A stretch of DNA of 64,000 nt. It comes from Pseudomonas inefficax. Lineage in GTDB: Bacteria; Pseudomonadota; Gammaproteobacteria; Pseudomonadales; Pseudomonadaceae. The notes under the pieces were generated by a model. That model was not told the origin of the DNA. It saw only the letters and a list, made by a program, of their open reading frames with translations, and searched no databases. The stretch lies in NCBI RefSeq assembly GCF_900277125.1, contig NZ_OPYN01000187.1:1-64000 (forward strand), given 5' to 3'. Of this stretch, positions 17,515 through 25,494 are shown in pieces (positions within the stretch are counted from its first letter, which is position 1; each line of letters starts with the position of its first letter). The translations under genes were made by a program, and so were the position numbers.

Positions 17515-18372
17515 TCACTGCCCCGCCACCGTTGCTGGCGTTGCCGGTGCACTTTGTGTGCCAGCCCGGCGCAATGCGGCATCCGGCGTGGCATTGGCAC
17601 TGCCCGAGCCAGTCAGGCTGCGGCGCACTTCCAGGTTACGGGAAATCACCAGCACCACCCGGCGATTACGCGCACGGCCTTCGGCATTGTCGTTGCTGGC
17701 CACCGGCTGGTACTCGCCATAGCCAACCGAGGCCATGCGTGCCGGGTTGACCCCTTCCATCGCCAGCAGGCGCACGATGCTTGCCGCCCGCGCCGAAGAC
17801 AGCTCCCAGTTGGTCGGGTACTGCGCCGTGCGGATCGGCAGGTTGTCGGTAAAGCCTTCGACATGCACCGGGTTGGCGAACGGCTTGAGAATGCCAGCCA
17901 CCTTCTCGATGATCGCAAATGCCTGATCGCTGGGCATGGCATCGCCGCTGCCGAACAGCAACGAGGAGTTGAGCTCGATCTCGATCCACAGCTCATTGCC
18001 GCGCACAGTCATCTGGTCGTTTTTGATCAGGTCGCCGAAGGCATCGCGCACGTCATCGCTGATGGTTTTCAGCGGGTCGACACTGGTCGCCCCCAGGCCC
18101 GCATCGGTCTGTTCGCTGTCCTTCACCAACGGCTCGGCCGGGCGCACGCTCAGCGGCCGTTCTTCACCGATGGGGATAGGTTTCATGCTGCGCTCGGGGT
18201 CGTTGAACACCCCGAGCAAGGCCTGGGAAATGACCTTGTACTTGCCCTCGTTGATCGAGGAAATCGAGTACATCACCACGAAAAAGGCGAACAGCAAGGT
18301 AATGAAGTCGGCGTACGACACCAGCCAGCGTTCGTGGTTTTCGTGTTCCTCGGTATGACGACGGCGACGCAT
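17515..18372 (-). CDS. motD: Flagellar stator protein MotD (MotB family)
   Basis: MotD forms, with MotC, the second stator of pseudomonads, which drives flagellar rotation with ion flow. The 285-residue protein has a short basic N-terminus, one transmembrane helix (about residues 19-36) containing the conserved ion-carrying aspartate in VSYADFITLLFAFFVVMYS, a plug/linker region, and a C-terminal OmpA-like peptidoglycan-binding domain (VEGFTDNLPI...NWELSSARA...GYGEYQPVASN...NRRVVLVI). It starts 3 bases after motC. A REP pair follows its stop. Confidence 0.96.
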   Translation of the reverse strand: MRRRRHTEEHENHERWLVSYADFITLLFAFFVVMYSISSINEGKYKVISQALLGVFNDPERSMKPIPIGEERPLSVRPAEPLVKDSEQTDAGLGATSVDPLKTISDDVRDAFGDLIKNDQMTVRGNELWIEIELNSSLLFGSGDAMPSDQAFAIIEKVAGILKPFANPVHVEGFTDNLPIRTAQYPTNWELSSARAASIVRLLAMEGVNPARMASVGYGEYQPVASNDNAEGRARNRRVVLVISRNLEVRRSLTGSGSANATPDAALRRAGTQSAPATPATVAGQ

Positions 18373-18375
18373 GGG

Positions 18376-19116
18376 TTACTCCATGAAGCCTTGCAGCTTC
18401 AGCTCGATCGAGCGCGGGTTCTCACCCTCGGCAATCGACAGCAGGCCCTCGAGCAGCATCTCGCGGTAGCGCGACTGGCGCATGACGATGGCCTTGAGCT
18501 TGTTGGCGATTGGCAGCAACACCAGGTTGGCACTGGCCACGCCGTAGATGGTCGCGACGAAGGCCACGGCAATGCCATTGCCCAGTTGCGACGGGTCGGC
18601 CAGGTTGCCCATCACGTGAATCAGGCCCATCACCGCACCGATGATGCCGATGGTCGGCGCGTAGCCGCCCATGCTCTCGAACACCTTGGCAGCCTGGATA
18701 TCGCGGCTTTCCTGGGTCAGGAAGTCGACTTCGAGGATGCTGCGGATGGCCTCCGGCTCGGCACCATCCACCAGCAGCTGCAGGCCCTTGCGCGCATAAG
18801 GGTCAGGCTCGCTGTCGGCGACCCCTTCCAGGCCCAGCAGGCCTTCCTTGCGCGCAGTCAGGCTCCAATTGACGACGCGGTCGATCCCGCCCGCCAGGTC
18901 GACCCGTGGCGGAAACAGGATCCAGCGCAGAATCTGCAAGGCACGCTTGAACGACGACAGTGGCGACTGCAGCAAGGCCGCCGCCAGGGTGCCGCCCAGC
19001 ACGATCAGCGCCGCCGGGCCATTGATCAGCGCGCCGAAATGGCCGCCTTCGATGAAGTTGCCACCGACGATAGCGACAAAGGCGAGGATCAGGCCGATCA
19101 GGCTGAGCACGTCCAT
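18376..19116 (-). CDS. motC: Flagellar stator protein MotC (MotA family)
   Basis: MotC is the MotA-type stator subunit with four transmembrane helices that pushes on FliG. The start at ATG 19116 (MDVLSLIGLILAFVAIVGGN) overlaps the cheB stop by one base and gives the usual 246 residues; a GTG three codons upstream is less likely. The family features are visible: GGTLAAALLQSPL, the cytoplasmic loop with charged residues, and the pair of conserved prolines around GGYAPTIGIIGAVMGLIHVM and VAFVATIYGVASANLVLLPIANKL. Confidence 0.96.
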   Translation of the reverse strand: MDVLSLIGLILAFVAIVGGNFIEGGHFGALINGPAALIVLGGTLAAALLQSPLSSFKRALQILRWILFPPRVDLAGGIDRVVNWSLTARKEGLLGLEGVADSEPDPYARKGLQLLVDGAEPEAIRSILEVDFLTQESRDIQAAKVFESMGGYAPTIGIIGAVMGLIHVMGNLADPSQLGNGIAVAFVATIYGVASANLVLLPIANKLKAIVMRQSRYREMLLEGLLSIAEGENPRSIELKLQGFME

Positions 19117-20249
19117 CAGACGCACGCCTCCACCAGGTGCTTGCCGATCTCGTCCAGGCTGTACACTGCGTCGGCCAGGTTGGCCTTGACGATGGCCATG
19201 GGCATGCCATAGATCACGCAGCTGGCTTCATCCTGGGCCCACACCGTACTGCCGCCCTGCTTGAGCAGGCGCGCACCTTCACGGCCATCGGCGCCCATGC
19301 CGGTAAGCACCACCGACAGCACCTTGTCGCCATACGACTTGGCCGCCGAGCCGAAGGTGATGTCCACGCACGGCTTGTAGTTCAGGCGCTCGTCACCGGG
19401 CAGGATCTTCACCGTGCCACGGCCATCGATCATCATCTGCTTGCCACCTGGGGCCAGCAGGGCCAGGCCCGGGCGCAGCATGTCGCCGTCCTCGGCTTCC
19501 TTGACGCTGATGCGGCACAGCTTGTCCAGGCGTTCGGCGAAGGCCTTGGTGAACGCTGCTGGCATGTGCTGAATCAGCACGATCGGCGCCGGGAAGTTGG
19601 CCGGCAGCTGCGTCAGCACCCGCTGCAGGGCGACCGGGCCGCCCGTGGAGGTGCCGATGGCCACCAGCTTGTATGGCTTGCGCTTGGGTGCCGGCGAGTG
19701 CGCTGGCGCCACTGCTGCTGCACGGGCAGGCGCAGGCGTGCGCGCTGCTGGCTGGCTGGCGAAGCTGCTGGCAGCTGCGTGACCGGCGCCTGCTGGCGCG
19801 GGTGCAGGTGCGGCAACCGGCGCATGGCTGGCGTAGCTGCCAAAACGGCGATTGCTGCGGGAAATGGTATGCACCTTCTCGCACAGCAATTGCTTGACCT
19901 TGTCCGGGTTTCGCGAAATGTCCTCGAAGTTCTTCGGCAGGTAATCCACCGCACCGGCATCCAGCGCATCGAGGGTGACACGGGCGCCTTCGTGGGTCAG
20001 CGACGAGAACATCAACACCGGCGTCGGGCAGCGCTGCATGATGTGCCGCACCGCGGTGATGCCGTCCATCATGGGCATTTCGTAGTCCATGGTGATGACA
20101 TCGGGCTTCAATGCCAGCGCCTGGTCGATTGCTTCCTTGCCGTTGGTCGCGGTACCTACTACCTGGATCGTCGGGTCCGCCGAGAGGATTTCCGAGACGC
20201 GGCGGCGGAAGAAACCGGAATCATCCACCACCAGGACCTTGACTGCCAT
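19116..20249 (-). CDS. cheB: Chemotaxis response regulator methylesterase CheB
   Basis: CheB removes methyl groups from, and deamidates, chemoreceptors during adaptation; phosphorylation by CheA activates it. The 377-residue protein begins with a receiver domain (VKVLVVDDSGFFRRR, phosphoacceptor D in DVITMDYEMPMMDG). An alanine/proline-rich linker at about residues 140-185 follows, and then the methylesterase domain with the nucleophile serine in AIGTSTGGPVALQRVL and the motifs QHMPAAFTKAFAERLD and GMGADGREGARLLKQ. The ATG at 20249 is used; a GTG six bases upstream is possible. The gap to cheA is 46 bases. Confidence 0.96.
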   Translation of the reverse strand: MAVKVLVVDDSGFFRRRVSEILSADPTIQVVGTATNGKEAIDQALALKPDVITMDYEMPMMDGITAVRHIMQRCPTPVLMFSSLTHEGARVTLDALDAGAVDYLPKNFEDISRNPDKVKQLLCEKVHTISRSNRRFGSYASHAPVAAPAPAPAGAGHAAASSFASQPAARTPAPARAAAVAPAHSPAPKRKPYKLVAIGTSTGGPVALQRVLTQLPANFPAPIVLIQHMPAAFTKAFAERLDKLCRISVKEAEDGDMLRPGLALLAPGGKQMMIDGRGTVKILPGDERLNYKPCVDITFGSAAKSYGDKVLSVVLTGMGADGREGARLLKQGGSTVWAQDEASCVIYGMPMAIVKANLADAVYSLDEIGKHLVEACV

Positions 20250-20295
20250 AAACACTCCATTAGGCGGCGCAACCCGCCAGGGTGCGCCACCGAAA

Positions 20296-22530
20296 TCAAA
20301 TACGCCGCGCGGCGTAACGCTTGAGCATGCTCGGGACGTCGAGAATCAACGCAATGCGACCGTCGCCAGTGATGGTGGCCCCGGACATGCCCGGGGTGCC
20401 CTGCAGCATCTTGCCCAGTGGCTTGATTACCACTTCTTCCTGGCCAACCAGTTGATCGACGACAAAGCCGATGCGCTGGGTGCCAACCGACAGGATCACC
20501 ACGTGGCCCTCGTGCTGCTCTTCGTGCACCTGGCCCTGGACCAGCCAGCGCTTGAGGTAGAACAGCGGCAGCGCCTTGTCGCGCACGATCACCACTTCCT
20601 GGCCGTCGACCACGTTGGTGCGCGACAGGTCGAGGTGGAAGATCTCGTTGACGTTGACCAGCGGGAAGGCGAACGCCTGGTTGCCCAGCATCACCATCAG
20701 GGTGGGCATGATCGCCAGGGTCAGCGGCACCTTGATGACGATCTTCGAGCCCTGGCCCTTGGCCGAGAAGATATTGATCGAGCCATTGAGCTGGGAGATC
20801 TTGGTCTTCACCACGTCCATGCCCACACCGCGGCCGGACACGTCGGAAATCTCGGTCTTGGTCGAGAAGCCGGGGGCGAAGATCAGGTTGTAGCAGTCCG
20901 ACTCGCTCAGGCGCTCGGCGGCATCCTTGTCCATCAAGCCCTTTTCCACGGCCTTGGCGCGCAAGATGTTGGGGTCCATGCCCTTGCCGTCGTCCGAGAT
21001 CGACAGCAGGATGTGGTCGCCTTCCTGTTCGGCAGACAGCACCACGCGGCCGGTGCGCGCCTTGCCGGCGGCTTCACGCTCATCGGGCATTTCCACGCCA
21101 TGGTCGACGGCGTTGCGCACCAGGTGCACCAATGGATCGGCCAGGGCTTCGACCAGGTTCTTGTCGAGGTCGGTCTCTTCGCCGACCAGCTCCAGGTTGA
21201 TTTCTTTCTTGAGCTGACGGGCCAGGTCGCGCACCAGGCGCGGGAAGCGGCCGAAGACTTTCTTGATCGGCTGCATGCGGGTTTTCATCACCGCGGTCTG
21301 CAGGTCCGCGGTGACCACGTCGAGGTTGGACACGGCCTTGGACATGGCCTCGTCGCCACTGTTCAGGCCCAGGCGCACCAGGCGGTTACGCACCAGTACC
21401 AGTTCGCCGACCATGTTCATGATCTCGTCCAGGCGCGCGGTATCGACCCGCACGGTGGTCTCCGCTTCGCTGGCGCCATGCTTTTCAGCGGTCGGGGCCG
21501 GGGCGCGGGGTGCTGCGGCAGGTTTGCTGGCAGGCGCCGGAGCCGGGGTAGCAGCTGCTGCTGGCTTGGCCACGGGCTGGCTGTCGGCCTTGGCCGTGAC
21601 CGGCGCTTGCACCTTGGCTGCAGCCGGGGCTTCGACGGCGGCAACGTCGCCGCCGAACTTGCCCTTGCCGTGCAACTGGTCCAGCAGCGCCTCGAACTCG
21701 TGCTCGCTGATTTCGTCGCTGGTTGCGCTGGTATCGGTTGCGGCAGGCGTCGGCGCCTTGGCACCGGGCAAGGCATCGGCCTGGAAGGTGCCCTTGCCAT
21801 GCAACTGGTCCAGCAGCGATTCGAATTCGGCGTCGGTAATTTCGTCGCTGGCCGCTTCCGGCGCGCTGGCAACCGGCTGCGCGGCAACCTCGGCGCTGAA
21901 CTGGCCTTTGCCGTGCAACTGGTCGAGCAGCGACTCGAACTCGGCGTCGGTGATTTCGTCACCTTCAGCGCTGACGGTCTCACCCTGCATCTGGTCGTCG
22001 GCCGCAGCTTGTGCCTTGACCGCATCGAGCGAATCGAGCAGCTGTTCGAACTCACTGTCGGTGATGTCCTGCTCCTCGGCCGGAGCTTCGGCAACCGGCG
22101 CCGGTGCCGCAGGGGCCGGCGCGGCAACGGCTTCGGCGCCCCCCGGTTCGGCCAGGCGCGACAGTGCCGCCAGCAGCTCGGGGGTAGCCGGGGTCACTTC
22201 GGTGCGCTCGCGCACCTGGCCAAACATGCTGTTGACCGTATCCAGTGCCTCGAGCACCACATCCATCAGTTCCGCGTCGACCCGGCGCTCACCTTTGCGC
22301 AGGATGTCGAACACGTTCTCGGCGATATGGCAGCACTCCACCAGCTCGTTCAGCTGAAGGAAGCCGGCGCCCCCTTTTACAGTGTGGAAACCGCGAAAGA
22401 TCGCATTGAGCAGGTCGGCATCGTCGGGCCGGCTTTCCAGCTCGACCAGTTGCTCGGACAGTTGCTCAAGAATTTCGCCGGCTTCTACCAGGAAATCCTG
22501 GAGGATTTCTTCATCGGCGCCGAAGCTCAT
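20296..22530 (-). CDS. cheA: Chemotaxis histidine kinase CheA
   Basis: CheA phosphorylates CheY and CheB in response to receptors. The 744-residue protein has an N-terminal Hpt (P1) domain with H49 in FRGFHTVKGGAGFL. A long linker follows, carrying four copies of an EITDAEFESLLDQL-like motif (starting near residues 155, 192, 230 and 273) separated by Ala/Pro-rich spacers. After it come the dimerisation domain (DTARLDEIMNMVGELVLVRNRL), the ATPase domain (LVHLVRNAVDHGVE N-box, DDGKGMD, GRGVGMDVV) and the C-terminal CheW-like domain. The start is the ATG at 22530. The linker repeats are unusual and are discussed as a finding. It lies 12 bases from cheZ. Confidence 0.97.
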   Translation of the reverse strand: MSFGADEEILQDFLVEAGEILEQLSEQLVELESRPDDADLLNAIFRGFHTVKGGAGFLQLNELVECCHIAENVFDILRKGERRVDAELMDVVLEALDTVNSMFGQVRERTEVTPATPELLAALSRLAEPGGAEAVAAPAPAAPAPVAEAPAEEQDITDSEFEQLLDSLDAVKAQAAADDQMQGETVSAEGDEITDAEFESLLDQLHGKGQFSAEVAAQPVASAPEAASDEITDAEFESLLDQLHGKGTFQADALPGAKAPTPAATDTSATSDEISEHEFEALLDQLHGKGKFGGDVAAVEAPAAAKVQAPVTAKADSQPVAKPAAAATPAPAPASKPAAAPRAPAPTAEKHGASEAETTVRVDTARLDEIMNMVGELVLVRNRLVRLGLNSGDEAMSKAVSNLDVVTADLQTAVMKTRMQPIKKVFGRFPRLVRDLARQLKKEINLELVGEETDLDKNLVEALADPLVHLVRNAVDHGVEMPDEREAAGKARTGRVVLSAEQEGDHILLSISDDGKGMDPNILRAKAVEKGLMDKDAAERLSESDCYNLIFAPGFSTKTEISDVSGRGVGMDVVKTKISQLNGSINIFSAKGQGSKIVIKVPLTLAIMPTLMVMLGNQAFAFPLVNVNEIFHLDLSRTNVVDGQEVVIVRDKALPLFYLKRWLVQGQVHEEQHEGHVVILSVGTQRIGFVVDQLVGQEEVVIKPLGKMLQGTPGMSGATITGDGRIALILDVPSMLKRYAARRI

Positions 22531-22542
22531 CAAAGGTGCTCC

Positions 22543-23331
22543 TTAAAAACCCAGGCTGGACAGCAGATCATCGACATCGTCCTGACCGGACACGACGTCT
22601 TCACGCTTATCGGCATGAATCTGCGGACCTTCACCCCGAGTCGGATGTTTTTCTAGATCTTTTTCTGCGCGCAATTGATCGTGGTCATGCTGGATGCCCG
22701 CAAAGCGGTCCACCTGGCTGGCCATGAGCACCAGTTTGAGCAGGTTGCTTTCCACCTCGGTGACCAAGTTGGTGACGCGCTTGATCACCTGGCCGGTCAG
22801 GTCCTGATAGTCCTGGGCCAGAAGAATGTCGTTGAGGTGGCCGGCGACCTTGCGGTTGCCTTCGGCGCTGTGCGTCAGGAAACTGTCGACGCGCTTGACC
22901 AGGTCGCGGAACTCCGGCGCAGCCACTTCGCGGCGCATGAAGCGCTGCCAGTCGGTGCTCAGGGCCGCGGCCTCGCTGGCCAGTTCGTTGAGCACCGGCG
23001 TGCTTTCCTCGACCAGGTCCATGGTGCGGTTGGCCGCGCCCTCGGTAAGCCTGACCACGTACGACAGGCGCTCGGTGGCGTCGGTTATCTGCGACACCTC
23101 CTCGGCCTGCGGCATGGTCGGGTCGATCTGGAAACTGACGATGGCACTGTGCAGCTCGCGGGTCAGCTTGCCGACTTCCTGGTACAGGCCGCGGTCGCGG
23201 GTCTGGTTCAGCTCGTGAATCAGCTGCACCGCCTCGCCGAAACGGCCCCGCTCCAGGCTTTCGACCAGCTCCTGGGCATGCTTCTTCAGGGTCGATTCGA
23301 ACTCGCCCAAAGACGTTTGTGATGAATCCAT
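22543..23331 (-). CDS. cheZ: CheY-P phosphatase CheZ
   Basis: CheZ dephosphorylates CheY-P and so ends the switching signal. The 262-residue protein is predicted to be a long helical hairpin. The catalytic segment is LAQDYQDLTGQVIKRVTNLV, where the glutamine after the LTG turn is the expected catalytic residue. The C-terminal CheY-binding tail DDVDDLLSSLGF is present at the very end, as in E. coli CheZ. It is transcribed with cheY and cheA (21- and 12-base gaps). Confidence 0.95.
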   Translation of the reverse strand: MDSSQTSLGEFESTLKKHAQELVESLERGRFGEAVQLIHELNQTRDRGLYQEVGKLTRELHSAIVSFQIDPTMPQAEEVSQITDATERLSYVVRLTEGAANRTMDLVEESTPVLNELASEAAALSTDWQRFMRREVAAPEFRDLVKRVDSFLTHSAEGNRKVAGHLNDILLAQDYQDLTGQVIKRVTNLVTEVESNLLKLVLMASQVDRFAGIQHDHDQLRAEKDLEKHPTRGEGPQIHADKREDVVSGQDDVDDLLSSLGF

Positions 23332-23352
23332 GGCGCGCCCCCCTGACGTGAC

Positions 23353-23727
23353 TCAGCCGTTGACGCGTTCGAAGATCTTCTCGATCTTTTCTTTGAGCAC
23401 CTGGGCGGTGAACGGCTTGACCACGTAGCCATTGACGCCGGCCTGGGCCGCTTCGATGATCTGGTCGCGCTTGGCTTCGGCGGTCACCATCAGCACCGGC
23501 ATGGCTTTCAGGCGATCGTGGGCCCGCACCTTACGCAGCAGGTCGATACCGGACATGCCCGGCATGTTCCAGTCGGTCACCAGGAAGTCGAAGTGGCCGT
23601 TCTCCAGCATCGGCAGCGCCGTGGTGCCGTCATCGGCTTCTTCGGTGTTGGTGAAGCCCAGGTCACGCAACAGGTTCTTGATGATCCGCCGCATCGTCGA
23701 AAAGTCGTCAACGATGAGGATTTTCAT
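23353..23727 (-). CDS. cheY: Chemotaxis response regulator CheY
   Basis: CheY is the diffusible response regulator that binds the flagellar switch (FliM/FliN) when phosphorylated. The ATG at 23727 (MKILIVDDFSTMRRI) gives 124 residues, the usual size. D7 and D8 form the acidic pocket, D52 in DFLVTDWNMPGMSG is the phosphoacceptor, and the conserved threonine (VTAEAK) and lysine (VVKPFT) are present. A ribosome site GGAGG lies about 12 bases upstream. It is the first chemotaxis gene after fliA. Confidence 0.97.
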   Translation of the reverse strand: MKILIVDDFSTMRRIIKNLLRDLGFTNTEEADDGTTALPMLENGHFDFLVTDWNMPGMSGIDLLRKVRAHDRLKAMPVLMVTAEAKRDQIIEAAQAGVNGYVVKPFTAQVLKEKIEKIFERVNG

Positions 23728-23762
23728 GTCTTTGTTCAAGTAGACCTCCAAGCAGTCTCAAA

Positions 23763-23782
23763 CGCGCTCGGCCCCGAGCGCG
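23763..23782 (-). terminator. Hairpin between fliA and cheY, possible terminator or attenuator
   Basis: A 9-base-pair perfect stem (CGCGCTCGG/CCGAGCGCG) with a 2-base spacer lies in the 103-base gap after fliA. On the minus strand it is followed by TTTGAG, so termination would be weak. It may reduce read-through from fliA into cheY. Confidence 0.5.
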
Positions 23783-23830
23783 CATTTACAATTCGGTACA
23801 ACGTAGAAAACGACTGCAACGACAGCGGGC

Positions 23831-24571
23831 TCAACGCGCCCGCCATTCCCCCAGGCGGCTGCGCAGGCGCGCGGCACACTGGCTGTGCAACTGGCTGACC
23901 CGCGACTCGCTGACCCCCAGCACCTCACCGATTTCCTTGAGGTTCAGCTCTTCGTCGTAGTACAGCGCCAGCACCAGGCGCTCACGCTCCGGCAGGTTGG
24001 CGATGGCCTCGGTCAGGGCAACCTGGAAGCGCTCGTCTTCCAGGCCACGCGCAGGTTCTACCTGGCCACTGGCGCCATCCTCATGCAGCCCTTCGTGCTC
24101 GCCGTCCTGCAACAGGTCGTCGAAGCTGAACAGGCGGCTGCCCAGGGTATCGTTCAAGATCCCGTAGTAATCATCGAGACTCAATTGGAGTTCGGCAGCA
24201 ACTTCATGATCTTTAGCGTCACGGCCGGTTCTTGCTTCAACCGCACGCATCGCGTCACTGACCATGCGGGTGTTGCGGTGCACCGAACGCGGCGCCCAAT
24301 CGCCCTTGCGCACTTCATCGAGCATGGCCCCGCGAATGCGGATGCCGGCGTAGGTTTCAAAGCTCGCGCCCTTGCTGGCGTCGTACTTGTTGGCCACTTC
24401 CAGCAGGCCGATCATGCCGGCCTGGATCAGGTCCTCGACCTGCACGTTGGCCGGCAGCCGCGCCAGCAGGTGGTAGGCGATGCGCTTGACCAGTGGGGCG
24501 TAGCGCTCGATCAGCTCGCACTGGGCGTCTTTCGACGCCCGGCTGTACATCTTGAAACCACTGGCATTCAT
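23831..24571 (-). CDS. fliA: Flagellar sigma factor FliA (sigma 28)
   Basis: FliA directs RNA polymerase to late flagellar genes such as fliC. The start at ATG 24571 (MNASGFKMYSRASKDAQCEL) gives 246 residues and overlaps the fleN stop by 4 bases. Region 2 (LIERYAPLVKRIAYHLLARLPANVQVEDLIQAGMIGLLEV...FETYAGIRIRGAMLDEVRKGDW) and region 4 (LPERERLVLALYYDEELNLKEIGEVLGVSESRVSQLHSQ) are complete. It is held inactive by FlgM, which is not in this window. The HsbA product nearby is known in P. aeruginosa to act on FlgM. Confidence 0.97.
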   Translation of the reverse strand: MNASGFKMYSRASKDAQCELIERYAPLVKRIAYHLLARLPANVQVEDLIQAGMIGLLEVANKYDASKGASFETYAGIRIRGAMLDEVRKGDWAPRSVHRNTRMVSDAMRAVEARTGRDAKDHEVAAELQLSLDDYYGILNDTLGSRLFSFDDLLQDGEHEGLHEDGASGQVEPARGLEDERFQVALTEAIANLPERERLVLALYYDEELNLKEIGEVLGVSESRVSQLHSQCAARLRSRLGEWRAR

Positions 24572-25401
24572 AACACAGGTCCCGCGCTGGTAGGTTGCAC
24601 CAGACGCTCGACAAAGAACTCCAGATGGCCGCGCGGGTTGGCCGGCAGCGGCCAGCTGTCGACCTTCTGGGCAATCGCCTTGAAGGCCAGCGCGCACTTG
24701 GAGCGTGGGAAGGCTTCGTACACGGCACGCTGCTTCTGCACCGCCTTGCGCACGCACTCGTCATACGGCACGGCGCCCACGTACTGCAAGGCAACGTCGA
24801 GGAAGCGGTCGGTGACCTTGGTCAGCTTGGCGAACAGGTTGCGGCCTTCCTGTGGGCTTTGCGCCATGTTGGCCAGCACGCGGAAACGGTTCATGCCGTA
24901 GTCGCGGTTGAGCAGCTTGATCAAGGCGTAGGCGTCGGTGATCGAGGTGGGTTCGTCGCATACCACCAGCAGCACTTCCTGGGCAGCGCGGACGAAGCTG
25001 ACCACCGAATCACCGATACCGGCCGCGGTGTCGATCACCAGCACGTCGAGGTTGTCGCCGACTTCGCTGAAAGCCTGGATCAGCCCGGCATGCTGGGCCG
25101 GGGCCAGGTGCACCATGCTCTGCGTACCCGAGGCAGCCGGCACGATGCGCACACCACCGGGGCCCTGCAGGATCACGTCGCGCAGCTCGCAGCGCCCCTC
25201 GATGACATCGGCCAGGGTCCGCTTGGGGGTAAGGCCCAGCAGCACGTCGACATTGGCCAGGCCCAGGTCGGCGTCCAGCAGCATGACCCTGCGGCCAAGC
25301 TCGGCCAGCGCCAGGGACAGGTTCACTGAAACGTTAGTCTTGCCGACGCCACCTTTGCCACCGGTCACGGCGATCACCTGTACGGGATGCATGCTACCCA
25401 T
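24568..25401 (-). CDS. fleN: Flagellar number regulator FleN (FlhG), MinD/ParA ATPase
   Basis: FleN limits flagellar number by antagonising FleQ. The 277-residue MinD-like ATPase has deviant Walker A GGKGGVGKTNVSVNLSLAL near residues 14-22, VMLLDADLGLANVDVLLGL, and DVLVIDTAAGIGDSVVSFV. It ends with the C-terminal region typical of FlhG proteins. In contrast to FlhG of some species, no extended N-terminal DQAxxLR motif is visible. It lies between flhF (93-base gap) and fliA (4-base overlap), the usual order in polar flagellates. Confidence 0.96.
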   Translation of the reverse strand: MGSMHPVQVIAVTGGKGGVGKTNVSVNLSLALAELGRRVMLLDADLGLANVDVLLGLTPKRTLADVIEGRCELRDVILQGPGGVRIVPAASGTQSMVHLAPAQHAGLIQAFSEVGDNLDVLVIDTAAGIGDSVVSFVRAAQEVLLVVCDEPTSITDAYALIKLLNRDYGMNRFRVLANMAQSPQEGRNLFAKLTKVTDRFLDVALQYVGAVPYDECVRKAVQKQRAVYEAFPRSKCALAFKAIAQKVDSWPLPANPRGHLEFFVERLVQPTSAGPVL

Positions 25402-25494
25402 GTCTGTTCTTTACCTTGTCTCGCTGGGACTCAGGCCACACGTAGGGCAATTCTGCGTACCCCTTGGCATAGCTACCTTGCACACGCTTCATCA

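Noticed and set aside
17380..19212. A 610-codon open frame on the plus strand opposite motC/motD
   Set aside because: Composition is His/Arg/Gln-rich without domains, and the frame starts inside a REP element.
20089..22656. An 855-codon open frame on the plus strand opposite cheA
   Set aside because: It is a shadow of cheA: high G+C coding keeps the opposite frame open, the product is His/Gln/Leu/Val/Gly-rich with no known motif, and cheA on the other strand is unmistakable.
23763..23782. Sigma28 promoter before cheY
   Set aside because: A TAAA lies nearby but no GCCGATAA-like element is found at 15-base spacing; only the hairpin was kept.
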